A stretch of DNA of 64,000 nt from assembly GCF_021227995.1 (NCBI RefSeq), contig NZ_CP089301.1:1798001-1862000 (forward strand), given 5' to 3'. The notes under the pieces were generated by a model. That model ran no database searches. It was not told the origin of the DNA and worked only from the letters and a program-made list of their open reading frames with translations. This stretch comes from Novosphingobium kaempferiae. GTDB lineage: Bacteria > Pseudomonadota > Alphaproteobacteria > Sphingomonadales > Sphingomonadaceae. Position numbers and translations under genes: made by a program. This document shows positions 57,968 to 64,000 of this stretch, piece by piece (the stretch's first letter is position 1; each line of letters starts with the position of its first letter).

Positions 57968-58786
57968 TTACTGCTCGTTGCCGCCGGTGCTGGAACCTGC
58001 GCTGGAGCTGGAGCTGGTGCTCGCGCCGAGGCTGACCGAACCGTTCGCGCCGCTCTTCGAGGCCGAGCCGCTGCCCGATCCGGTCACGGTGGCGCTGCGC
58101 TTGCCGGCGGTCGCGTTGGCCGAACCGTTGCCCGATCCGGAGACCGAGCTGCCCGACAGGCCGCTCGCGGTATCCTTCGCCGCCTGCACCTTCTCGCTCG
58201 CTGCCGAGCGGGCAGCCTGTGCGGTGCCGGTGGCGGTTCCGGCGACCTGCGAGGTCAGGCCCGACGCGTCAGGCAGCGTGCCCGCCCCGGCAAGATTGCC
58301 CGCACCGGAAGCCGAACCCTCGGCGCCCGAGCCGGTCAGCGAACCTGTCAGGCCGCCGGAGGCCGATCCGGCGCCGCTGGCAGAGCCGCTGCTGGCGGTC
58401 GAACGGGCGGAGTCGACCAGCCCGCTGGCCTGCGAACGTGCGTTGCCGAGCGCGCCGCCGACCGCCGAGGTATCCGGCGCGGAGACCGCCGGGGCCTTCA
58501 CCGACTTGCTGGCGCGGCCATTGCCACGGCCCTCGGCCCGCGAGGAAACGGTGCGACCGGCGCGCGAGGCGCTGATGTCGCCCGCGCCGTCCGCCGCGCC
58601 GCCGATCGAGCTGCCGACGCCGCCAATGGTGCCGCCCAGCGAACCGCCGAGGCCGCCACCGAGGCCACCGCCCAGCATGCCGCCGCCGCCCAGTCCACCG
58701 CCGCCGAGCAGCTGCGCATTGGCGACGCCGGGTGCGGCGCTGAGGGCGAGAGTGGCGATCGCGGTCGTGAGAGTGAGCTTGTTCAT
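57968..58786 (-). CDS. Secreted Gly/Ser/Ala-rich low-complexity protein
   Basis: A 272-residue protein. The signal peptide (MNKLTLTTAIATLALSAAPGVANAQ) is followed by a glycine-rich run (LLGGGGLGGGGMLGGGL, about 26-60), a basic Ser/Arg segment, then about 170 residues of Gly/Ser/Ala/Thr-rich sequence ending in a poly-Ser tract. No family recognised. The long antisense frame here is only a mirror of the biased composition. An AAGGAGC site precedes the ATG. A promoter matching the ECF-type sequence before the nearby sigma gene lies about 70-95 bp upstream. It could be a surface or matrix protein, and a substrate of the adjacent subtilase (speculation). Confidence 0.78.
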   Translation of the reverse strand: MNKLTLTTAIATLALSAAPGVANAQLLGGGGLGGGGMLGGGLGGGLGGSLGGTIGGVGSSIGGAADGAGDISASRAGRTVSSRAEGRGNGRASKSVKAPAVSAPDTSAVGGALGNARSQASGLVDSARSTASSGSASGAGSASGGLTGSLTGSGAEGSASGAGNLAGAGTLPDASGLTSQVAGTATGTAQAARSAASEKVQAAKDTASGLSGSSVSGSGNGSANATAGKRSATVTGSGSGSASKSGANGSVSLGASTSSSSSAGSSTGGNEQ

Positions 58787-58854
58787 GGTTGTTGCTCCTT
58801 CCTTCAAAGTGGCCCCGCCGGTGTGATCCAGCGTCAGGGGTGTCTGGTGGAAGG

Positions 58855-58880
58855 AACGGATGTCGATTTCGCTTTCATCC
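58855..58880 (-). promoter_or_regulatory. Putative ECF-sigma promoter of the Gly/Ser-rich gene
   Basis: On the minus strand: GGATGAAA, 13 bases, CCGTT. Elements and spacing are identical to those of the promoter-like sequence before the sigma-factor gene. Confidence 0.55.
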
Positions 58881-58910
58881 GTGCTGGACTGAAATTTTTT
58901 GAAAATTCTT

Positions 58911-60176
58911 TCAGACGCCCGAGCGGCACACATTGCAGAGCACGCCGCGCCCGGTACGCTTCGCCCCCCGGATCGCCTCGGAATCCGTGGCTTTCACAGC
59001 ATCCGCCACCGAACCGAGCGTGGCCCTGCGCGCAGCAATCCGCGAAGCCGCCAGCGGCGCCGCATAAGACGTGCCCCGTAGCGAAACCCTCCCCTTGCCG
59101 GGCACCAGCGCCGACATGTCCGCCCCCGGCGCGGCGTAATCCAGATGCGTCGCCCGCCCCGCCTCGATCAGCGGACGCCCCGCGCCGTCCACGCCGGTCA
59201 CGGCGACGACGCCGGGATAGGATGCGGGATAGGCCGCCGGAGCCGCCGCCCCGTCGTTGCCCACGGCGGCGACGATCACCATGCCCTTGCCCTGCGCCGA
59301 AGCGACCGCGCGCGCCAGCAGCGGGTTCGCAGGGCCGACCAGGCTGATCGAGACGACCGGCACTCCCTGCCCCTGCATCCAGCCCAGCGCCTTGGCGATG
59401 GCCAGCGCATTGCCGCCCGCCGGATCGCCGCCATAGACGTCCGCGCCATAGATCTTCGCGGTGCCCGCCCCCGTCAGCAGCGAGGCGATGGCGCTGGCAT
59501 GGTCGCTCGCCTTTGGCGCGCCCGCCGCGAAGCCGCGCTGACCCGCAAGACGCTCAGACCCCGAGATGCCGCCGTCGATCACGCCCACGGTACCGCCGCG
59601 CGGGAGGGCCGAGGACGACGGTCTCGTATCCACCGGACGCCCCACCTTCCCCGAAGGAAAGTGCAGCTGGTCCGCCGTGATCTCGCGCCCCGGCAGCGCC
59701 TTGCGCAAGTCCTTCACTGCCCGGCCCAGCGGCATGTCGGCGGGCGCGCCCAGCCGCGCGTAGGAAACGTCCAGCCCCTCCAGCGCGCCCTGTTCCAGAA
59801 CCGCATAGCCCTGCCGCCGCGCCGTCTCCAGCGCTGCCGGATCGGGATCGAGCAGCAGCACTTCACCCCGCACGGCTGGCTGGCGTTCGTCGTCCCACTC
59901 CACCCGGTCGCCATGATCGGCGACCACGCGGGTCAGCCGCTCCACCCGTTCCCGCGCGAGCGAGCGCACGTCGCGCACCAGATCGCCGACCGGCTCCACC
60001 ACCGGCGCAGTCACGTCGCGCAAGGTATCGCGCACCCGCCCGATCGCACCCGGCACATCGACCGGCAGTCCGCCGCCCAGCCCGCCACCCAGCTGCGCCT
60101 GCGACGGGGCGACCGATAGCAGCGTCGCCAGCCCGATGATGACAGGGGCCATGATGATCAGGGTGCGGTGTCTCAT
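58911..60176 (-). CDS. S8 family subtilisin-like serine protease, exported
   Basis: A 421-residue protease. The signal peptide ends near APSQAQ, then a Gly-rich stretch (LGGGLGGGLP) and a roughly 160-residue propeptide-like region. The catalytic set is Asp201 (GVIDGGI), His226 (SDHASAIAS, a variant of HGTxVA), Asn307 (AVGNDGA) and Ser370 (RGTSYAAP). The C-terminus has an unusual CxxC (LCNVC). It is divergent from the ECF sigma gene across an 86-bp region holding a palindromic promoter. It likely acts outside the cytoplasm as an effector of the sigma regulon. Confidence 0.88.
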   Translation of the reverse strand: MRHRTLIIMAPVIIGLATLLSVAPSQAQLGGGLGGGLPVDVPGAIGRVRDTLRDVTAPVVEPVGDLVRDVRSLARERVERLTRVVADHGDRVEWDDERQPAVRGEVLLLDPDPAALETARRQGYAVLEQGALEGLDVSYARLGAPADMPLGRAVKDLRKALPGREITADQLHFPSGKVGRPVDTRPSSSALPRGGTVGVIDGGISGSERLAGQRGFAAGAPKASDHASAIASLLTGAGTAKIYGADVYGGDPAGGNALAIAKALGWMQGQGVPVVSISLVGPANPLLARAVASAQGKGMVIVAAVGNDGAAAPAAYPASYPGVVAVTGVDGAGRPLIEAGRATHLDYAAPGADMSALVPGKGRVSLRGTSYAAPLAASRIAARRATLGSVADAVKATDSEAIRGAKRTGRGVLCNVCRSGV

Positions 60177-60212
60177 TGCGATGATCCGATAGCAAAAAAT
60201 TCGTGGCGCTCA

Positions 60213-60246
60213 TGGATGAAACGCGGCAGTCGGTCCGTTTCATCCA
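60213..60246. promoter_or_regulatory. Palindromic bidirectional ECF promoter
   Basis: TGGATGAAACG at 60213-60223 and CGTTTCATCCA at 60236-60246 form a perfect 11-bp inverted repeat. Read forward: GGATGAAA-13-CCGTT toward the sigma gene. Read on the other strand: GGATGAAA-13-GCGTT toward the subtilase. Each arm is thus the -35 of one promoter and overlaps the -10 of the other. Confidence 0.6.
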
Positions 60247-60262
60247 GCGGACAAGACGATTC

Positions 60263-60760
60263 ATGAGCCAGGACCGTTTCTGCGAAGAGCTGACCGCCCT
60301 GCTGCCGCGCCTGCGGCGGTTCGCGCGTGGCCTGACGCATGATGCGGCCGACGCCGACGACTTGTGCCAGCAGACGGTCGAGCGTGCGCTCAAGTCCCGC
60401 CAGTCGTGGCAGGACGGCACGCGGCTCGACGCTTGGGTTTACAGGATCATGCGCAACCAGTGGATCGACGAAGTACGGGCAAGGACGCGGCGTTCGCAGA
60501 CCTTCACCCATGCGGATGAGGGGATGAACGTGGGCGCGCCTGGCGACCGCGATGCCGAGAACCTCGTGGAACTCGGCAATGTCGGCCGTGCGCTTGCCCG
60601 CCTGCCCGAAGACCAGCGCGAGGCGGTGATGCTCGTTCTGGTGGAGGGCTTCGCCTACAAGGAAGCCGCCGAGATCATCGGCGTGCCGCAGGGCACGCTG
60701 ACCTCGCGCCTCGGTCGGGGCCGCGAGGCGCTGCTGCGCGAACTGGGAGAAATCGCATGA
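60263..60760 (+). CDS. RNA polymerase ECF sigma factor
   Basis: A 165-residue sigma-70 family protein. Region 2 is ADADDLCQQTVERAL...LDAWVYRIMRNQWID. Region 4 is LARLPEDQREAVMLVLVEGFAYKEAAEIIGVPQGTLTSRLGRGRE. There is no extra C-terminal domain. The ATG at 60263 is preferred because a GTG start at 60203 would put the predicted promoter inside the gene. It overlaps the anti-sigma start by 4 bp (ATGA). Confidence 0.93.
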   Translation: MSQDRFCEELTALLPRLRRFARGLTHDAADADDLCQQTVERALKSRQSWQDGTRLDAWVYRIMRNQWIDEVRARTRRSQTFTHADEGMNVGAPGDRDAENLVELGNVGRALARLPEDQREAVMLVLVEGFAYKEAAEIIGVPQGTLTSRLGRGREALLRELGEIA

Positions 60761-61557
60761 GCGTCACCGACGAAGACCTGACCGCCTATGCCGACGGCGA
60801 ACTGACGGGGGCCGAGGCCGAGCGCGTCGCCGCCGCCATCGCCGCCGATCCGGCTCTGGCAGCGCGGCTCGACGCGGAAAAGCGCCTGCGCGCGATGCTC
60901 GGCGGGCATTTCGATCCCGTGATGACGGAGCCGGTGCCCGAAAGCCTGACGCTGATGATCGCCGCTGCCGCCGCCGACGACGCCGAGCGCGAGATGATCG
61001 ATACGCCTGCCAGCCCTCCGGCTCCGCAGGAACCCGCGCGCATCCTCGATTTCGCCGCCGCCCGCGCGCGCCGCGAGGCCGCAGCGAAAGCCGCCACGCC
61101 GCCGCTGCGCCTGTCGCCGCGCTGGGGCGCAGGCGCGGCCATCGCCGCCTCGCTCGTCCTTGGCCTCGTCGTCGGCACGCAGATGCCGCGCGAAGGCGCG
61201 CGCACCACACAGGACGGCGCGCTGGTCGCCACCGGCTCGCTGGCGCGCGGCCTCGAAGGCCGGCTTGCCGCCGACGATACCCCCGGCGACTTGCGCGTGC
61301 TCACCAGCTTCCGCCGCGACGGCGGCGACTACTGCCGCGTCTACGAGGCGCGTGCGACTTCCGGCATCGCCTGCAAGGGCAACGACGGCTGGACGCTGGA
61401 GCGCGTGCAGGCCACCGGCCAGCGCGAGTCCGGCGAATACCGGCAGGCCGGCTCCACGCAGGGCGACCTCATGGCCGCTGCACAGGCCATGGCCTCGGGC
61501 GAGCCGCTCGACGCCCAGCAGGAACGCGCGGCGCGGGCACTGGGTTGGGTGAAGTAG
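60757..61557 (+). CDS. Membrane anti-sigma factor
   Basis: A 266-residue protein translationally coupled to the sigma gene. The short helical N-terminus (DEDLTAYADGELTGAEAERV) is the usual anti-sigma start, but the zinc HxxxCxxC motif is absent. A single transmembrane helix lies at about 124-140, followed by a periplasmic domain with two cysteines (DYCRVYEA, GIACKGNDGW). It probably holds the ECF factor at the inner membrane until an envelope cue arrives. Confidence 0.88.
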   Translation: MSVTDEDLTAYADGELTGAEAERVAAAIAADPALAARLDAEKRLRAMLGGHFDPVMTEPVPESLTLMIAAAAADDAEREMIDTPASPPAPQEPARILDFAAARARREAAAKAATPPLRLSPRWGAGAAIAASLVLGLVVGTQMPREGARTTQDGALVATGSLARGLEGRLAADDTPGDLRVLTSFRRDGGDYCRVYEARATSGIACKGNDGWTLERVQATGQRESGEYRQAGSTQGDLMAAAQAMASGEPLDAQQERAARALGWVK

Positions 61558-61581
61558 GGGGACGCAGCACGGAGCAAAGGC

Positions 61582-62001
61582 GTGGGACGCGGGCGCTATC
61601 GGTGCAAAGTTGGGCAGGTCAAAACTCGCGCCCTGCCATTATTGACCATTGCGGTCTGCCTGTCGGGGTGTGCGAATGGCGAGCCTCGCACTTGCTCTGC
61701 ACCGGGCGAAAATTGGCGGCGGCCGCATCCCGGTATAGGTCTGGAAACGATCAGAAATAACGTGAATCTGGACCGGGATGGGCGCGTTTTCTGGAACGGA
61801 AGAACCGTTTCAAAGCCATCGTTAATAAGGCTTTTGCAAGCTTCCAGGAATTTGAATCCTCAACCGGACATCTATCTGGAGGCCGAGATGGGAGCACCGT
61901 GCGGCGCTCTCGATGAGTTGCGGAAGGAAGTGGCGACGGAATTGGGATGCCACGACGCTAAGGGGCGTTGTGTGGAAGGCCTACCGGATAATCGTCCCTA
62001 A
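61582..62001 (+). CDS. Lipoprotein with ExbD-like periplasmic domain
   Basis: A 139-residue protein with GTG start. A basic N-terminus and hydrophobic stretch lead to the lipobox LSGC (Cys30). Residues 55-120 (NLDRDGRVFWNGRTVSKPSLIRLLQ, PQPDIYLEAEMGAPCGALDEL) resemble the C-terminal domain of ExbD/TolR biopolymer transport proteins, but the ExbD membrane anchor is replaced by a lipid anchor. Two extra cysteine pairs are present. GC is lower than in its neighbours. The family assignment is by pattern only. Confidence 0.6.
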   Translation: MGRGRYRCKVGQVKTRALPLLTIAVCLSGCANGEPRTCSAPGENWRRPHPGIGLETIRNNVNLDRDGRVFWNGRTVSKPSLIRLLQASRNLNPQPDIYLEAEMGAPCGALDELRKEVATELGCHDAKGRCVEGLPDNRP

Positions 62002-62062
62002 CCTCGATAATCCGCTTCGTGGCAGCGCATTGTCTGTCGCGAACGTGGTTTGAAGATGCCTG

Positions 62063-62770
62063 TCAGGCATCGCGATGTACGTAGACGAGTTGCACCCAGT
62101 AATCGTTCATCCAGTCCGCATAGCCGAGAAGTCCACGTTCTCGACGTTCGAGTTCAGGCGACCACGCGGCATGTCCCTCATGGAGATCGATCATGGCCTG
62201 CATGCGCCACTCCTCGCCCGGTAATGCAAATAGAATCCGGTGCTTCACGTAAGGCGTTACCCCGAAGGCATCGGAGTAATGATCCCTGCGCAGGATGCGG
62301 CCATTTGCGACGTGACGGTCAAACAGCCTGAGATAGCGGACCACCACCTCAGGGAAGCGGCCCTTGCCATCGACGAACGATGCCAGCGGTTTTTCACCGG
62401 CGAGCATCAAGCCAAGCTCTCTGTTCGTATGGACCAGATATGGCAGAGACCTGAGCAAGTTCGGCAGCATTACTGCTGGATACGCCGTTTCGCCGATGTC
62501 CGCCATGAGGGCGGCGCCAACTCCGCGCAAAAGCAGACACGACCGCTTGCCGGGAATGCCGAGTTGATCTGTTGCATCCGAATTGGGTGCGGAAACGAAC
62601 CTAGCCTCAACGGCCAACGAAGGTCGCAGCGAAATGCGAAGATAAGCAATGCCATGACGCTCAGCGTTGCTGCGAGAGTCCATAACGTAACCCGCAAAAA
62701 CCTTGTGTCGATGAGCGCTCCGACGCCGAGAACGACAGGCGGAACAAAAAGAAATGCGGGATATATCCAT
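62063..62770 (-). CDS. Hypothetical protein, probable 3' part of a frameshifted gene
   Basis: An open frame of up to 235 codons. From about codon 80 on it looks coding: a membrane-like stretch (LLLRGVGAALMADIG, PAVMLPNLL), then a soluble C-terminus (YVKHRILFALPGEEWRMQAMID, YADWMNDYWVQLVYVHRD). Its first 70 codons run over the overlapping frame at 62470-62949 and do not look natural. It is most likely the distal half of that membrane protein, separated by an indel near 62560-62640. No family recognised. Confidence 0.5.
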   Translation of the reverse strand: MDISRISFCSACRSRRRSAHRHKVFAGYVMDSRSNAERHGIAYLRISLRPSLAVEARFVSAPNSDATDQLGIPGKRSCLLLRGVGAALMADIGETAYPAVMLPNLLRSLPYLVHTNRELGLMLAGEKPLASFVDGKGRFPEVVVRYLRLFDRHVANGRILRRDHYSDAFGVTPYVKHRILFALPGEEWRMQAMIDLHEGHAAWSPELERRERGLLGYADWMNDYWVQLVYVHRDA

Positions 62771-62949
62771 GTAACGGGATGAGGCCCGGGAAGCAGCAGC
62801 CGCAGACCCATCGGCGAGAAAGCCAAGGCTTTGAACAGGCTCAGCAGCGCGAAGAAAAACAAAGCGTTGCCATGATCCCGGTCAGTCGACTTTCCATCAT
62901 TGCGAGCTGACATCATCTGCGTCGCCTGCAAAGGGACGATACTGCGCAA
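62470..62949 (-). CDS. Hypothetical membrane protein, probable 5' part of a frameshifted gene
   Basis: A 159-codon frame. After a hydrophilic start come three hydrophobic segments (GNALFFFALLSLFKALAF, TWIYPAFLFVPPVVLGVGAL, VTLWTLAATLSVMALLIFAF). It then turns into a Cys/Arg-rich tail (GRVCFCAELAPPSWRTSAKRR) that looks out of frame. The neighbouring frame carries on a membrane-like pattern from the same point. A start at 62916 (MMSARND) is possible. Function unknown. Confidence 0.5.
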   Translation of the reverse strand: MRSIVPLQATQMMSARNDGKSTDRDHGNALFFFALLSLFKALAFSPMGLRLLLPGPHPVTWIYPAFLFVPPVVLGVGALIDTRFLRVTLWTLAATLSVMALLIFAFRCDLRWPLRLGSFPHPIRMQQINSAFPASGRVCFCAELAPPSWRTSAKRRIQQ

Positions 62950-63071
62950 CCGCAGTTGGGGGCGGAACTGGAATAGCAGGTTCGCCTGAAAGCTGGCGGC
63001 AGCAACCGTCCAGAATCCAAGTCAAGGAGGACGGCATGGGACAACGGCCCTAGCCCCTTGGTCAATGCACC

Positions 63072-64000
63072 TCAAGCCACGGCGAATGCAGGCTCAGATC
63101 GGGCCATGGTACTCTCCACAGGCTCGAACCTCAGCGGCACCGGCGGTTCAGGCATACCGCGCCGGTCCAGCGCTTCCATGATGAACCCCAGCGACCACCC
63201 GGCATGCATGGTCATGGCCGCGAGACCCGCCCCGGCCGCGCACCAGCAACGCGCACGCCACCCGAGCATCAAACCCGCCACCAGCGAGCCGAACAGCCAG
63301 CACGCCATCGGCACAGCAAGCAACGAGGCCGAAGGCTCCAAGGGCACGATGGCAGACCCGATGCACGCCGTTAAGATCGCGGGGATCACGCCCAGCGGCA
63401 GCATCTGCCGCAGCTTCACGGGCGCTGGGTGACGTCTGAGGTTACGCGCACGCCCCTTCCCGTAATTCCGATACTGCCGAAACAGCGCACCCGGCGTACG
63501 GCGCGGATGATAGGTGATGGCAGTCTTCGGCTCCAGCCAGATCCTCCCGCCCGCCGCGAGCAGACGCCGGTCGAGTTCGGCATCCTCGTTGGCCGCGAAA
63601 TTCTCGTCGTAGCCACCGACCCGCATGAACAGTTCCAGATCGAAAAGTGCGTGATGCCCATGGTCTACCCAGGCCCCACGGCCGAGGCGGCGATGTGCCG
63701 CTCCCCCCGTGCCCAGCACCGAATTCTGCGCCGCCGCCGCGGCCTTCTGGAAACATGCGTTGCCCTGCGTGACCATCGGCACAACGACCGATGTCGCACC
63801 GGTCCGCGCCGCGGATCGGCACAGTCGCTCGACGTAGCGCACGGGATAAGTCGCGTGGGCGTCGATCCGAACCAGCCAGCGATGACCCATCCCATGCCGA
63901 CGAACGGCAAGGTTCACGGCCGCGCTTTGGATCCGTTTCGGATTATCCAGCAGGAATAGATTGCGATGCCTCTTGGCCAATGCAGCCACGATCGCCCGGC
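63072..64000 (-). CDS. Glycosyltransferase family 2, succinoglycan ExoA-like (5' end beyond window)
   Basis: More than 305 residues, open to the window edge on the minus strand, so the N-terminal nucleotide-binding part is cut. It has the DxD-like RIDAHATYP, a GGYDENFAANEDAELDRR acceptor region (ED motif) and RRTPGALFRQYRNYGKGRA, as in ExoA-type polysaccharide glycosyltransferases. Two or three C-terminal transmembrane segments follow (LGVIPAILTACIGSAIV, WLFGSLVAGLMLGW). It probably builds an exopolysaccharide at the inner membrane. Its operon partners lie outside the window. Confidence 0.85.
   Translation of the reverse strand, partial: RAIVAALAKRHRNLFLLDNPKRIQSAAVNLAVRRHGMGHRWLVRIDAHATYPVRYVERLCRSAARTGATSVVVPMVTQGNACFQKAAAAAQNSVLGTGGAAHRRLGRGAWVDHGHHALFDLELFMRVGGYDENFAANEDAELDRRLLAAGGRIWLEPKTAITYHPRRTPGALFRQYRNYGKGRARNLRRHPAPVKLRQMLPLGVIPAILTACIGSAIVPLEPSASLLAVPMACWLFGSLVAGLMLGWRARCWCAAGAGLAAMTMHAGWSLGFIMEALDRRGMPEPPVPLRFEPVESTMARSEPAFAVA

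Noticed and set aside
57978..58826. Pro/Glu-rich open frame antisense to the Gly/Ser-rich gene
   Set aside because: Arises from low-complexity Gly/Ser/Ala codons read backwards. The minus-strand frame has a signal peptide and a ribosome site.

Overview
The window is about 66% GC DNA. It has the codon usage, TonB-dependent receptors rich in the 'IVVTG' plug motif, two-domain cupin/SDR clusters and short palindromic repeats typical of Sphingomonadaceae (Novosphingobium, Sphingobium or Sphingomonas). That placement rests on gene content and style, not on a marker gene. I see no rRNA, tRNA, CRISPR array, prophage or insertion sequence. Both ends are cut inside genes: a cupin at the left, a glycosyltransferase at the right.

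Region 1 (1-19.7 kb) is a catabolic island for an unidentified organic acid, aromatic or terpenoid. It has three two-domain cupins, five SDR-type oxidoreductases, a zinc-MDR dehydrogenase, an acetoacetate-decarboxylase-like protein, an alpha/beta hydrolase, a CaiB CoA-transferase, an HMG-CoA lyase, an isochorismatase-like hydrolase, a Rieske oxygenase, an NmrA-like protein, an FAD monooxygenase, two related MFS carriers, a LysR regulator and a GntR/FCD regulator. A repeated TTGTATAC palindrome marks several of its promoters and probably defines the GntR regulon.

Region 2 (19.7-35.3 kb) is histidine or peptide utilisation. A divergent hutCF / hutIHGU-hutD cluster uses the HutF branch. An MFS gene and a TonB receptor plus secreted M14 peptidase lie upstream. 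The receptor promoter and the hutF/hutI intergenic region share a TTGTnTATACATTA motif, suggesting that HutC controls both.

Region 3 (35.3-55.2 kb) is a polysaccharide or glycoprotein utilisation locus: ROK regulator, GH125, two GH92, GH43, a GH127-like protein, a DUF4965-type 'glutaminase' protein, two large TonB receptors and a ROK sugar kinase. It is suited to alpha-mannosides (high-mannose N-glycans or mannan) with arabinofuranosyl decorations. An AAAGCAAWTTG motif recurs upstream of three of its transcription units.

Region 4 (55.4-64 kb) holds a YdeP-type molybdopterin oxidoreductase and an ECF sigma/anti-sigma pair. The pair is divergent from a secreted subtilase and near a secreted Gly/Ser-rich protein; all appear to share one promoter sequence, part of it an overlapping palindromic bidirectional promoter. 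After these come an ExbD-like lipoprotein, a probably frameshifted membrane protein gene and a partial family-2 glycosyltransferase.
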